Shown here piece by piece: positions 41,492 to 50,581 of a DNA stretch of 64,000 nt (position 1 is the stretch's first letter; each line of letters opens with the position of its first letter). Position numbers and translations under genes: made by a program. Source of the stretch: Streptomyces griseoflavus (GTDB lineage: Bacteria > Actinomycetota > Actinomycetes > Streptomycetales > Streptomycetaceae); the NCBI RefSeq assembly GCF_014649995.1, contig NZ_BMUC01000001.1, forward strand, positions 741,102-805,101, in the 5' to 3' direction. Under the pieces are notes generated by a model. That model searched no databases and was not told the DNA's origin. It worked only from the letters and a program-made list of their open reading frames with translations.

Positions 41492-41510
41492 TTAGGTTAG
41501 CCTTACCTTA
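41492..41510. promoter_or_regulatory. Iron box (DtxR/IdeR/DmdR1 type)
   Basis: TTAGGTTAGCCTTACCTTA matches the 19-bp consensus TWAGGTWAGSCTWACCTWA at every position. It lies between hmuT (50 bp away) and the first HtaA gene (36 bp away), so Fe-loaded repressor should silence both directions. Confidence 0.92.
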
Positions 41511-41545
41511 ATTCGCTACCGGCTGCCGTCCCCGGAGGACCACCC

Positions 41546-42973
41546 ATGCCCACCCGCCTCCGCGCCCTGATGACCGTGCTCTGCGCGGCCGTCCTGGGCG
41601 CGCTCCTCCCGGCCGCCACGGCACACGCCGAGAGCCGTACCGTCCAGGGCGGCCGGCTCGACTGGGGCATCAAGACGTCCTTCCAGCGCTACGTCACCGG
41701 CCCCGTCGCGAACGGGGGCTTCGCCCTGACCGGCGGCGCGGCCACCGTCGGCGGCAGCGGGTTCCGCTTCCACTCGGCGACGGGCACCTACGACGGCGAC
41801 ACCGGCACCTTCCGCGCCGCCTTCTCCGGCGGGGTGCGCTTCACCGGGCACCGGTCCGGAGCCGGGGCGTACCAGCTCGACCTCACCCTCAGCCGTCCCA
41901 CCGTGCGCATCACCGGCTCCACCGGCACGCTGTACGTGGACGTCACCGGCAAGGCGAAGGACACCGGGGCGGTCACGACGTCCCGCCAAGTGCCCTTCGC
42001 CTCCCTCTCCCTGGGCGGGATCGACATGCGGGGCGGCGGCACCTCCGTCGTCCTCGACAACCTCCCCGCCACCCTCACCGCCCAGGGCGCCCGGTCCTTC
42101 GCCGGCTACTACACGGCCGGGACCGCCCTGGACCCGGTGAGCCTCTCCGCGGACGTACGGCCGGCCGCACGGCGCGAGCCGTCGAGCGCCCCGACGCCGA
42201 AGGCGCCCGAGCCCACACGGACCCCGGGTGCCGCCGGGACCGGGAAGCTCACCGACGGAGCCGTCGACTGGGGCGTGCGCCGCACCTTCCGCGAGTACGT
42301 CACCGGGGACATCGCCCAGGGCAAGTGGACCCTGTCCTCCGGAGCCCTCGACGGCGGTGCCCTCTTCCGCTTCCCGGACGGCGAGGGGACGTACCAGGAC
42401 GGCGACCTGACCGCCTCCTTCCGGGGCGCGGTCCGCTTCACCGGTGAGCACGGCCTGGACCTGAGCCTCGGCGGCGTCCGCGTCACCGTCCGGGACGGCG
42501 ACGGCACCCTCTACGCCGACGTGACCTCGGCGGACCACACCGGACGGAAGGTCCCCCTGGTCACCTTCACCGCCGGGGACGTCAAGGCGAAGGACGGCCT
42601 GGCCACGGTCGTCGAGGCCCCCGCGAAGCTCACGGCGCAGGGCGCGAGGGTCTTCGCCGGCATGTACCCCGAGGGCACCGTGATGGACCCGGTCTCCCTG
42701 GCCGTGGCCCTCACCGCGAACGCCGCACTCCCCGCGCTGCCGGACCTCGGCAGCACCCCGTCCGCGCCCCCGTCCCCCTCCGCGTCGGCGTCCGACGCCT
42801 CACCCGAACCGGTGGCGAAGGCCGCACGGCAGGACGCCACCGACGAAGCGATACCCGTCCTCCCCCTCGCCGCAGCGGTCGGCTCCCTGCTGGCGCTCGC
42901 CGCGGCGGCCGCGTTCACCGTCCGCAGGCGCCGCGCACGAACGGCCGCCGCGGACACCCCGCAGAACGACTGA
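41546..42973 (+). CDS. HtaA-domain heme-binding surface protein, two domains
   Basis: 475 residues. Signal peptide (1-28, cleavage after AHA) and two HtaA domains (about 35-210 and 232-390). These open with LDWGIKTSFQRYVTG and VDWGVRRTFREYVTG, whose Tyr is the heme ligand of corynebacterial HtaA. A Pro/Ser-rich linker leads to a C-terminal membrane helix followed by RRRRAR. It should bind heme at the surface and pass it to HmuT. Iron box upstream; a second HtaA gene follows 28 bp later. Confidence 0.92.
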   Translation: MPTRLRALMTVLCAAVLGALLPAATAHAESRTVQGGRLDWGIKTSFQRYVTGPVANGGFALTGGAATVGGSGFRFHSATGTYDGDTGTFRAAFSGGVRFTGHRSGAGAYQLDLTLSRPTVRITGSTGTLYVDVTGKAKDTGAVTTSRQVPFASLSLGGIDMRGGGTSVVLDNLPATLTAQGARSFAGYYTAGTALDPVSLSADVRPAARREPSSAPTPKAPEPTRTPGAAGTGKLTDGAVDWGVRRTFREYVTGDIAQGKWTLSSGALDGGALFRFPDGEGTYQDGDLTASFRGAVRFTGEHGLDLSLGGVRVTVRDGDGTLYADVTSADHTGRKVPLVTFTAGDVKAKDGLATVVEAPAKLTAQGARVFAGMYPEGTVMDPVSLAVALTANAALPALPDLGSTPSAPPSPSASASDASPEPVAKAARQDATDEAIPVLPLAAAVGSLLALAAAAAFTVRRRRARTAAADTPQND

Positions 42974-43001
42974 ACCCCTCCCACCTCAAGGAGAACCGAC
43001 C

Positions 43002-44501
43002 ATGTCCGCAAGACGACGCCGCTCCCTCGCCCTCGCCGCCGCGGTGGCCACGGCGGCGGGCCTCGGCGCCACCGTCGCCCCCTCCGCCTCGGCCGCCGAA
43101 GTCCCCCTGACCGGCTACGAGTTGACCTGGGGCATCAAGCAGTCCTACCGCACCTACGTCGCCACCTTCGCGAAGGGCACCTTCACCCCCGCGGAGGGGG
43201 CCACCCAGGCGGAGGGCAACGGCGCGTTCACCTTCCCCGAAGGCACCGGCGGCTACGACTCCACCACCCACCGGATGTCCCTCGCCTTCCAGGGTGAACT
43301 GACCATCGAGTCCGAGGCGCACGGGTTCGAGATCCGGCTCTCCGACGTGAAGTTCGACAGCGCGGACGCCGAGATCACCGCCGACGTGACGCGGGGCGGC
43401 ACCACGGAGGACGACGTCCCGCTCGCGACCGTGACCGTCACCCGCCAGATGACGGACATGGCGACCACGCTGACCGAGGAGGCCGCGGCGGTCCTCGGCA
43501 GCGCGAGCTACGCGGGAGCGGCGGGCGACCCGCTGACGGTCGTGAAGAAGACCGGGCCGGAGCCCGAGCCGACCCCGACGACCGCGCCGCCCACCACCCC
43601 GCCGGCGTCACCGTCGCCCGAGCCCACCCCGACGGCCACCGCCACCGCCCCGCCGACGACCAAGGCCCCGACCCCCGTCCCCTCCGCCACCGAGCCGGCG
43701 ACGACCGCTCCCGCCACCAAGGGCGAGATAGCCGACGGCACGCTCGGCTGGGGCGTGAAGCAGTCCTTCCGCGCCTACGCCGTCGGACCGGTCGCCCAGG
43801 GCACGGTCACCGCGTCGGCCGGCGCCACGCAGGCCGCCCGCAACGGCGCCTTCACCTTCACCGGCGCGAGCGGCACCTACGACACCGGGGCGGGCACGCT
43901 GACGGCCGCCTTCAAGGGAGCGGTGAACTTCAAGGGCCACGAGAAGAACGGCACGTACGGCCTCGACCTCACCCTCACCGACCTGCGCGCGACCCTCGCG
44001 AACGGCACAGGCAAGCTGTCCGCGGACGTCACCAGCCTCGGCGAGGCGTCGCAGGACGTGGTCCTGGCGGAACTGAAGGCCAAGTCGCCGGCCCTGACCG
44101 CGAAGAACGACGTCATCACCGTCGACGACGTGACGGCGACACTGACCGAGGCGGGAGCGAACGCCTTCGGTGACTTCTACCCGGCCGGTACCGCGCTCGA
44201 CCCGGTCGGCCTGTCCGTGGCCCTGACCGACGACGCGAAGCTCCCGGACGCCACGGGCGGCACGAACGGCAGCGGTGGCGCCGCGGGTTCGGGCACCACG
44301 GACGCCGACGGCGGTGCGGGACCCACCGGTTCGACGACCGGCGGCCTCGGCTCCACGGTCGGCGGCGACCTGGGCGGCAGCCTCGCCAGCACCGGTTCCG
44401 ACGTCCCGGCCGGCGCCCTCGGCGTGGCGGCCGGCGCGGCCGTGGCGGCGGGCGCGGGTGTGGTCCTCGCCCTGCGCAGGCGGCGCACGACGGCAGGCTG
44501 A
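43002..44501 (+). CDS. HtaA-domain heme-binding protein with LAxTG sorting signal
   Basis: 499 residues, AAGGAG upstream. After a signal peptide come two HtaA domains (TWGIKQSYRTYVATF and LGWGVKQSFRAYAVG), split by a Pro/Thr-rich linker (about 185-240). The C-terminus is LASTGSDVPAG, a hydrophobic helix and RRRRTTAG: a class E sortase signal. The protein should be covalently attached to peptidoglycan, outermost in the heme relay. A perfect 16-bp terminator follows. Confidence 0.94.
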   Translation: MSARRRRSLALAAAVATAAGLGATVAPSASAAEVPLTGYELTWGIKQSYRTYVATFAKGTFTPAEGATQAEGNGAFTFPEGTGGYDSTTHRMSLAFQGELTIESEAHGFEIRLSDVKFDSADAEITADVTRGGTTEDDVPLATVTVTRQMTDMATTLTEEAAAVLGSASYAGAAGDPLTVVKKTGPEPEPTPTTAPPTTPPASPSPEPTPTATATAPPTTKAPTPVPSATEPATTAPATKGEIADGTLGWGVKQSFRAYAVGPVAQGTVTASAGATQAARNGAFTFTGASGTYDTGAGTLTAAFKGAVNFKGHEKNGTYGLDLTLTDLRATLANGTGKLSADVTSLGEASQDVVLAELKAKSPALTAKNDVITVDDVTATLTEAGANAFGDFYPAGTALDPVGLSVALTDDAKLPDATGGTNGSGGAAGSGTTDADGGAGPTGSTTGGLGSTVGGDLGGSLASTGSDVPAGALGVAAGAAVAAGAGVVLALRRRRTTAG

Positions 44502-44506
44502 GACAC

Positions 44507-44543
44507 GGAGAAGGGGTGCCCTCGCCGAGGGCACCCCTTCTCC
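44507..44543 (+). terminator. Terminator of the HtaA operon
   Basis: A perfect 16-bp stem (44507-44522 with 44528-44543) and 5-nt loop, five bases after the stop. It probably works on both strands, since a convergent gene ends at 44562. Confidence 0.92.
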
Positions 44544-44561
44544 GCTGTGCGTGACGTGCGG

Positions 44562-44693
44562 TCAGATCAGGTCCCGCCCGTCGCGCCGGGCCTCCGCCCA
44601 CTCGCGGAAGAACCCGCGGCTGATCACGAACAGGACGACGGCCACGAGCACGGGCCACATCAGGACGTACGCGGTCAGGGCTGCGGTGGTCAT
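44562..44693 (-). CDS. 43-aa single-TM protein paired with a sodium:solute symporter
   Basis: MTTAALTAYVLMWPVLVAVV is a membrane helix followed by FVISRGFFREWAEARRDGRD, a positively charged cytoplasmic tail. It starts 18 bp after the symporter stop on the same strand. Short membrane partners are known for several symporters (MetS, YhdT types). This one matches none that I can name, but the arrangement suggests a stabilising subunit. Confidence 0.7.
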   Translation of the reverse strand: MTTAALTAYVLMWPVLVAVVLFVISRGFFREWAEARRDGRDLI

Positions 44694-44710
44694 GTCTGCC
44701 TCCTGGGGGA

Positions 44711-46438
44711 TCACTTGGTACCGGTACCGGCGGGCTCGGGGTCGCCGTCGGCGGCCGGGGCGGCCGGGGCGGCCGCGTCCGCGCCGGCGGCCGCCGCCGA
44801 GTCGCCGTCGTCGAAGTCACCGGTGCGCTGGGCGATGAGGGCGAAGTCGAAGCCCTCGCGGTGGCGCGCGCTCATGGCCCAGCAGACGATGGTGGAGACG
44901 GAGTAGGCGACCAGCGAACCGCACAGGGTCGCGTACTCGTGCAGGGACCCGACGGCGAACGGCGCGGACACCACGACCGCCGCCACACCGACGATCTTCG
45001 CGGCCTTCGCGCCGAAGAAGCCGAACACCATCAGGCCGAGGACGACGCCGATGCCGACCACCGACAGCACGTCCACCACGATGCCGAAGAGGCCGTCCAC
45101 CGGGATCCAGCCGAAGCGGACCGGCAGGAACACCGCGAGCGCCGCGACCACCGAGGTGGTGAACGCCTTCCCGGTGACCTTGTCCCAGTAGAAGCTGGCC
45201 AGCACCGGGAAGACCAGCGCGCCCCAGAGCGCGCCGACGAACACCAGCAGGTCCAGGATGTTCAGCTGGAGACTGGCGAAGGCCACGGCCGCCGCGGTCG
45301 CCACCACCATGGTGATGCGGCCGACCAGCAGCATCGTCCGGGGGTTCGCCTTCTCCTTGCCGGCCACGTTCTGGCCGTAGACGTCGGCCATCATGATCGA
45401 GGAGAGGGCCGCGAGGTCGGAGTCGGCGGTCGACGACAGCGCACCGACGATCATGACGAAGAACAGCGCCAGCAGGACGGGCGGCAGGTACTCGGCGGCC
45501 ATCCCGGGGATGATGTTGTTGACGTCGCCGCCGACCGGCTCGTAGCCGAGGTAGAGGGCGAGCACACCGAGCATGCCGACACCGATGACCATCGCGCCGT
45601 AACCGACCGTCGCCGTGAGGAAGGTGGGCTTGATCAGGCTCGCCTTCACCGCGAACAGCCGTTGCGCGATGGTCTGGTTGCCGATCGCGTACGCGAGCAC
45701 CGCGGCGATGTACGGGGCGCCCTGCTCCATGAAGGCCGTGCTGGAGAAGAAGTTGCCCTGCTCCGCCGTCAGGTTGCCGGCGCCGGTCTCGAAGGCCGCC
45801 GGGAAGTCGGCCGCGAGGAAGATGAACGGCACGATGACGGCGACCGCGCCGAGCATCGCGACGACCTGCACGAAGTCGGTGAGCACCGAGGCGCGGAAAC
45901 CGGACCACAGGGTGTAGAGCAGCACACCCGCGGCGACGGCGAAGACGCCCTGGGTGAAGGTGAACGGCGACAGCATCGAGATCAGCACGCCACCGGCGAT
46001 GAAGTTGGACATCAGGCTGATCAGGCTGCCGACGATGTTCGACCCGGCGAGCATCAGCTGACTGGAACGGCCGTGCCGGGCGTACATGACCTCGGCGAGG
46101 GTGTGCGCCTTCGGCGCCACGGCCCTGATCCGCTTGCCGAAGGGGTAGATGAACAGGATCATCAGCGCCCCCCACAGCCCGTAGTGGATGGGCCCGGAGA
46201 TGCCGTAGGTGTACCCGGACGTCGCGGAGGCGTACATGGAGGACGCCCAGATCCAGGTCGCCGTCATACTGGCCGCGGAAATTCCGAAACCGATGTTGTT
46301 GCCGGCGGTCATGTAGCCGTCGGCGTTCTCTTCCTTCTTGCCGATTCGGGTCGATATCAGGAAGGTCCCTCCGTAGAAGAAGACCAACAGACCCACGACC
46401 ACCAGCGCGCTGAACTGAGCTGTTTCCAGTTCACCCAC
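44711..46438 (-). CDS. Sodium:solute symporter family (SSS) transporter
   Basis: 575 residues. GTG 46438 is the start: GGAGG lies eight bases upstream and it is just before the first helix (FSALVVVGLLVFFYGG). LeuT-fold motifs of the SSS family are ADGYMTAGNNIGFGISAASMTATWIWASSM and IVGALSSTADSDLAALSSIMMADVYG, where the S-S-T-A-D residues bind sodium. The general pattern resembles urea-type (DUR3) members, but the substrate is not certain. The C-terminal tail is Ala/Asp-rich. A long (>200-bp) AT-richer upstream region suggests regulation. Confidence 0.88.
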   Translation of the reverse strand: MGELETAQFSALVVVGLLVFFYGGTFLISTRIGKKEENADGYMTAGNNIGFGISAASMTATWIWASSMYASATSGYTYGISGPIHYGLWGALMILFIYPFGKRIRAVAPKAHTLAEVMYARHGRSSQLMLAGSNIVGSLISLMSNFIAGGVLISMLSPFTFTQGVFAVAAGVLLYTLWSGFRASVLTDFVQVVAMLGAVAVIVPFIFLAADFPAAFETGAGNLTAEQGNFFSSTAFMEQGAPYIAAVLAYAIGNQTIAQRLFAVKASLIKPTFLTATVGYGAMVIGVGMLGVLALYLGYEPVGGDVNNIIPGMAAEYLPPVLLALFFVMIVGALSSTADSDLAALSSIMMADVYGQNVAGKEKANPRTMLLVGRITMVVATAAAVAFASLQLNILDLLVFVGALWGALVFPVLASFYWDKVTGKAFTTSVVAALAVFLPVRFGWIPVDGLFGIVVDVLSVVGIGVVLGLMVFGFFGAKAAKIVGVAAVVVSAPFAVGSLHEYATLCGSLVAYSVSTIVCWAMSARHREGFDFALIAQRTGDFDDGDSAAAAGADAAAPAAPAADGDPEPAGTGTK

Positions 46439-47073
46439 AGGCGCCACCTCCTCATCACTGGAACCGGGGACATTCGTAAAAGCGACGGGCGCTTTGGGCC
46501 CGCAAACTTTCCGCACGGTAACAGCTCTTTCAAGACACCACGAGGTCACGCCGGCCGGCGCCGTACGGGAAGCGTCACCTCGATGTTCTCCCAATTCGTA
46601 CAAGTCGAGGACATGTCCGATGGGGGTTTTGTGGTGGAAAGGTGCTTTCGCCCTACCTCTGTCCGGCCATTCATTTGCGACTTGCATGTGCAAAGTTGAT
46701 CAATTTGTTACGTCAAGGTGATGGATGGCGGGTGGTGAATCGATCCGAAGGCGCGCGTGGAGGGCGGTAAACTTCCCCGTCGCGTGTGACAGCCGGGCCG
46801 GGTGGAATGCGTGACCGAACTCAATTCCTGTGCGGGTAATCAGCACGGAATCCCGCTGTTCATGAACGACGCACCCGACGACGGAGGCCGGCCGGTGGTG
46901 AAGCTCGGTCACGCCGGGAATCGCGCATGCGTCGTGGCGGGCCTCGGAGGGTTTCCGGCCGCCGGCGACGTCACGGACAGGTCGCCGTCGCGGCGATCCC
47001 GCCCGACCGGCAGCCGCGGGCGCCCCGCCACCTGGGACGACGCCGCCCCGCGCGCGGTGCTTGAATGCACCCC
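46439..47073. other. 635-bp regulatory region between symporter and PhzF genes
   Basis: 46660-46740 is AT-rich for this genome and holds two dyads: TTGCATGTGCAA (46682-46693) and TTGATCAA (46696-46703). A reverse-strand TTGACG (46716-46711) could be a -35 for the symporter, leaving a ~250-nt leader. A plus-strand frame from GTG 46811 to 47077 (88 codons) has mediocre codon bias and no support, so I do not call it a gene. Confidence 0.45.
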
Positions 47074-47718
47074 GTGACTGACTACGACGTGCTGCGCGTC
47101 TTCTGCGGGCCCCGTGGCGGGTACGGCAACGAACTGGGTGTCGTCCGCAACGGGGCCGTGATGCCCGAGCGGGAGGAGCGGCAGGAGTTCGCCGCCACAC
47201 TCGGGTTCAGCGAGACCGTGTTCGTCGACGACCCCGAGCGCGGGGTGATCGACATCTACACGCCCACCCTGCGCCTGCCCTTCGCCGGACACCCGTGCGT
47301 CGGTACGGCCTGGCTGATCGACGTCCCCGAACTGGTCGTTCCCGCCGGGGTGATGGGCGCCCGGCAGGACGGGGAGTTCTGCTGGATCGAGGCGCGGGCG
47401 GAATGGGTGCCGCCGCGCACCCTGCGCCAGTACGCCACCGCCGCCGAGGTCGACGACCTGCCCGTGCCGCCGAAGGGGGAGTGGATCTACGCCTGGGCCT
47501 GGCTCGACGAGGCGGCCGGCCGGATCCGCGCCCGTGCCTTCCCGGGCCGGGACGACGGCATCGACGAGGACGAGGCGACGGGCGCCGCGGCCCTGCTGCT
47601 CACCGACCGCCTGGGCCGCGCCCTGAACATCACCCAGGGCACGGGCTCCCAGATCCTGACCGCGCCGCAGCCGGAGGGCTGGACGGAGATCGGCGGCCGG
47701 GTGTACCTGGAACGCTGA
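47074..47718 (+). CDS. PhzF-family isomerase-like protein
   Basis: 214 residues from GTG 47074 (VTDYDVLRVFCGPRGGYGNELGVV); ATG 47065 is in frame. It has the PhzF/diaminopimelate-epimerase-like fold: FSETVFVDD, LRLPFAGHPCVGTAWL and GIDEDEATGAAALLL. The catalytic Glu region of PhzF (normally E45 in Pseudomonas) aligns near LGFSETVFV. It is shorter than the usual 260-300 residues. No phenazine genes are present, so a general isomerase role is more likely. No ribosome site is visible. Confidence 0.85.
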   Translation: MTDYDVLRVFCGPRGGYGNELGVVRNGAVMPEREERQEFAATLGFSETVFVDDPERGVIDIYTPTLRLPFAGHPCVGTAWLIDVPELVVPAGVMGARQDGEFCWIEARAEWVPPRTLRQYATAAEVDDLPVPPKGEWIYAWAWLDEAAGRIRARAFPGRDDGIDEDEATGAAALLLTDRLGRALNITQGTGSQILTAPQPEGWTEIGGRVYLER

Positions 47719-47845
47719 CCGGACGGAACCCGTGCGCCCGGGTCCAGCACGTGGGCAGGATGCTGTCCGGCGGCGGCTCACGGAGGTTGTTGCCGGCCGG
47801 GTGCACGGAACTGGCCGTTTCGTCAGGAGGACAGGGCGCCACGGC

Positions 47846-48493
47846 TCACGCCGACAGCGGGAACTCCTCGCCCAGGGCCCGGAAGAGGTCCGTGTTGAGG
47901 GAGAACGCCCGCTTGCACTCGCTCACGATCCGCTGCTTCTCCAGGTCGTCCACCGGGACCGCGTCCAGCAGCTCGCGGTAACCGCGCTTGAAGGCGGCCG
48001 GGTTGGAGATCTCCTCGAAGACGTAGAAGCGGACGCCGTCGCCCTTGCGGTCGAAGCCCCAGGTCTTCTCCGCCTTGCCGCGGATGATCTGGCCGCCGGA
48101 GAGGTCACCCAGGTAGCGGGTGTAGTGGTGGGCGATGTAGCCGGCCGGCCAGGTGCGGGCGCACTCGGCGACACGGGCGGCGTAGGCCTCGGTGGCGGGG
48201 AGGGCCGTCAGGGTCGAGCGCCAGCCGGGACCCCGCAGGTGGGTCAGGTCCCGCTCCAGCGCGGCCAGCCGGAACAGCTCCGGACGGATGAACGGACCCG
48301 CGACCGGGTCCGCCGCCAGCGCCTGGGCGCCGGACTCCAGCGCCTCGTACACGAACCACAGCTGCTCGGTGTAGCGGGCGTACGCGTCCACGCCCAGTCG
48401 GCCGCCGAGCAGATCGCTCATGAAGGTCGAGGTCTCCGCCTCCACGTGCTGCTCGTGGGAGGCGGTGCGGATGAGGGTCGAGAAGGAGTCCAT
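47846..48493 (-). CDS. hmuO: Heme oxygenase (biliverdin-forming)
   Basis: 215 residues. Opens heme to biliverdin, CO and Fe2+ inside the cell. HVEAETSTFMSDLLGGRL aligns with the proximal-His region of corynebacterial HmuO, making His16 the heme ligand. YTRYLGDLSGGQIIRG is the distal helix with the flexible GxxSGG. An iron box lies 13 bp upstream of the start. Completes the route begun by the HtaA/HmuTUV genes 5 kb away. Confidence 0.94.
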   Translation of the reverse strand: MDSFSTLIRTASHEQHVEAETSTFMSDLLGGRLGVDAYARYTEQLWFVYEALESGAQALAADPVAGPFIRPELFRLAALERDLTHLRGPGWRSTLTALPATEAYAARVAECARTWPAGYIAHHYTRYLGDLSGGQIIRGKAEKTWGFDRKGDGVRFYVFEEISNPAAFKRGYRELLDAVPVDDLEKQRIVSECKRAFSLNTDLFRALGEEFPLSA

Positions 48494-48505
48494 GGTCCGA
48501 TCTTC

Positions 48506-48524
48506 TATGGTTAGGCTTACCTAA
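48506..48524. promoter_or_regulatory. Iron box of the heme oxygenase gene
   Basis: TATGGTTAGGCTTACCTAA fits the DtxR/IdeR consensus at 18 of 19 positions (T for A at position 3). It lies 13-31 bp before the heme oxygenase start. Confidence 0.88.
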
Positions 48525-48584
48525 GTCAATGTCTTGCCGACCATCTGTCGGGAACCTCCCCTGCGCCGCGCGGGGGCAAACAAG

Positions 48585-48614
48585 GGGCCCGCCCTCCGGA
48601 GGGAGAGCGGGCCC
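48585..48614 (-). terminator. Terminator of map
   Basis: GGGCCCGC (48585-48592) pairs with GCGGGCCC (48607-48614). The 14-nt loop contains a further CCTCC/GGAGG pairing. It lies 21 bp past the map stop. Confidence 0.8.
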
Positions 48615-48634
48615 GGGGACGTGAGGAGGCGGCG

Positions 48635-49492
48635 CTACGGCAGGGTCAGGATGTCCGCCCCCGTCGCCGTCACCACCAGCGTGTGCTCGAACTGCGCCGT
48701 CCGCTTGCGGTCCCTCGTCACGACCGTCCAGCCGTCGTCCCACATGTCGTACTCGTGGGTGCCCAGCGTCAGCATCGGCTCGATGGTGAAGGTCATCCCC
48801 GGCTGGATCACCGTCGTCGCGTGCGGACTGTCGTAGTGCGGCACGATCAGGCCCGAGTGGAAGGACGAGTTGATGCCGTGACCGGTGAAGTCACGGACCA
48901 CCCCGTAACCGAACCGCTTCGCGTACGACTCGATCACCCGGCCGATGATGTTGATCTGCCGGCCCGGCTTGACCGCCCTGATCGCCCGGTCGAGGGACTC
49001 GCGGGTGCGCTCCACCAGCAGGCGGCTCTCCTCGTCCACGTCGCCGACCAGGTACGTCGCGTTGTTGTCGCCGTGCACCCCGCCGATGTACGCCGTCACG
49101 TCGAGGTTCACGATGTCCCCGTCGCGCAGCACCGTCGAGTCGGGGATGCCGTGACAGATGACCTCGTTGACCGACGCGCACAGCGACTTGGGGAAACCGC
49201 GGTAGCCGAGCGTGGACGGATAGGCGCCGTGGTCGCACATGTACTCGTGCGCCACCCGGTCCAGCTCGTCCGTGGTGACACCGGGCGCGATGAGCTTCGC
49301 GGCCTCCTCCATCGCCCGCGCCGCGATCCGCCCCGCGGTCCGCATCGCCTCGATCGTCTCGGGCGTCTGCACCTCCGGACCGGTGTACGGCGTCGGGGCG
49401 GGCTTGCCGACGTACTCGGGACGACGGATGTTCCCGGGCACGGAGCGGGTGGGGGACAGTTCCCCCGGTACGAGCAGCGACTGGCCAGACAT
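48635..49492 (-). CDS. map: Type I methionine aminopeptidase
   Basis: 285 residues. Removes the initiator Met. The pita-bread metal ligands are Asp in [12 protein letters not shown], Asp in [10 protein letters not shown], His in [11 protein letters not shown], Glu in FTIEPML and Glu in [10 protein letters not shown], all intact. A ~40-residue N-terminal extension with TPYTGPEVQ is typical of the actinobacterial MetAP with an SH3-binding-like tail. One of usually two map genes in the genus. Confidence 0.95.
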   Translation of the reverse strand: MSGQSLLVPGELSPTRSVPGNIRRPEYVGKPAPTPYTGPEVQTPETIEAMRTAGRIAARAMEEAAKLIAPGVTTDELDRVAHEYMCDHGAYPSTLGYRGFPKSLCASVNEVICHGIPDSTVLRDGDIVNLDVTAYIGGVHGDNNATYLVGDVDEESRLLVERTRESLDRAIRAVKPGRQINIIGRVIESYAKRFGYGVVRDFTGHGINSSFHSGLIVPHYDSPHATTVIQPGMTFTIEPMLTLGTHEYDMWDDGWTVVTRDRKRTAQFEHTLVVTATGADILTLP

Positions 49493-49589
49493 GCCGGCGA
49501 GTCTAATTCAGCGGCGACGGGGGACCATCTTCAAGGCGAGGGCCGCGGAGAAGGCCGAGGTCGAGGCGAGACGGTGAGAGGAGACGGTC

Positions 49590-49823
49590 GTGCCCCTGTT
49601 CAAGAAGCGGACGGTCGGCAAGCCGGGCGAGTGGTTCTACTGCCTGGAGCACAAGAAGGTCGAGGAGGGCCCCGACTGCCCCGGCAAGGACCGCTTCGGC
49701 CCGTACGCCAGCCGCGCCGAGGCCGAACACGCCATGGAGACGGCCCGCGAGCGCAACCTCCAGTGGGAGAACGACCCCAAGTGGCACGACGCCAAGGCGA
49801 CGGACGAACGCGACGACGGCTGA
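49590..49823 (+). CDS. 77-aa conserved-type protein with CxxH/C pair
   Basis: GTG start behind GAGAGGAG. The sequence has GEWFYCLEHKKVEEGPDCPGKDRFGPYASRAEAE; one Cys-x-x-His and one Cys could bind a metal. The C-terminal half is acidic and helical. I recognise it as a common small actinobacterial protein without known function. It diverges from map and converges on a hypothetical gene. Confidence 0.78.
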   Translation: MPLFKKRTVGKPGEWFYCLEHKKVEEGPDCPGKDRFGPYASRAEAEHAMETARERNLQWENDPKWHDAKATDERDDG

Positions 49824-49837
49824 CCGCCCCGGGGCCG

Positions 49838-50440
49838 TCACCAGCGCGTAGGGGGCGGCGCCGTCAGCAGGTCCGCCAGCCGGGACAGACGGTCCCGGAA
49901 ACGGCCGGGGCCCCTGCGGGCCGGCAGGGAGTTCTCCCCGGCCGCAGCGCTCACCAGATGCTGCACGGTGTCCAGGTCCAGCTCGGAACCCTCGGGCACG
50001 GGCAGGGCCTCGTGCGCCAGCGCCGGGAGTTCCCCCGCGCCGGGGCCCAGCGACAGCAGCGTCGCCCCGGCCCTGCGGGCGTCGGAGATCCGCTCGAGCA
50101 GCGGGGCGGGCGGCTCCCCGGGTGCCACCACCAGCAGCGTCTCGCCCCGCCGCGCCGCCTCCAGCCGACCCGGACCCACCGCCAGGTGCGCCGGGTCCGA
50201 GGGGCGCGCGTCGTGCCGTACCAGCGTCGGGGCCAGCTCCGGTGTGCCCGACCAGGCGGCCTCGTCCGCCAGGTGCGCCGCCAGGTGCCACGGCTCGTAC
50301 TCCGGTGTGCCCACGAGCAGCAGTCCGCCGCCGTGCGCCACCACCGACCCGCGCAGCGTCCCCGCGAAGTGCCGGGTGGCACCCAGCCACCCCGTCCCGG
50401 CGAGCACTTCCCGCAGCAGCGCGACCCGTACGGCGTCCAT
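49838..50440 (-). CDS. Hypothetical protein with SIS-like C-terminal motif
   Basis: 200 residues. Central GETLLVVAPGEPPAPLLERISDARRAGATLLSLGPGAGEL has the alternating strand-helix pattern of SIS/phosphosugar-binding domains. It is followed by HEALPVPEGSELDLDTVQHLVS. Loop residues of true isomerases are absent, so an enzymatic role is doubtful. Convergent with the 77-aa gene and divergent from npdG. Confidence 0.68.
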   Translation of the reverse strand: MDAVRVALLREVLAGTGWLGATRHFAGTLRGSVVAHGGGLLLVGTPEYEPWHLAAHLADEAAWSGTPELAPTLVRHDARPSDPAHLAVGPGRLEAARRGETLLVVAPGEPPAPLLERISDARRAGATLLSLGPGAGELPALAHEALPVPEGSELDLDTVQHLVSAAAGENSLPARRGPGRFRDRLSRLADLLTAPPPTRW

Positions 50441-50581
50441 GCGGCCGCATCCTGCCCCAACCGCCCTCCCCTGTACCGGCGTTCGCCGTGCATTCGCCCG
50501 ACCGGGGGACGGGCGCCCGCCGCCGCGTGACGGCGCTCACCCGGACCGGTGGCGGCGGTGCCACGGACGTAGAGTCGGCCC

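Noticed and set aside
46811-47077. 88-codon plus-strand ORF before the PhzF gene
   Set aside because: Weak codon bias, no good ribosome site, overlap with the PhzF start and no recognisable family.
47074-47718. Phenazine biosynthesis
   Set aside because: Only a short PhzF-like protein is present without phzA/B/D/E/G; PhzF relatives are common outside phenazine clusters.
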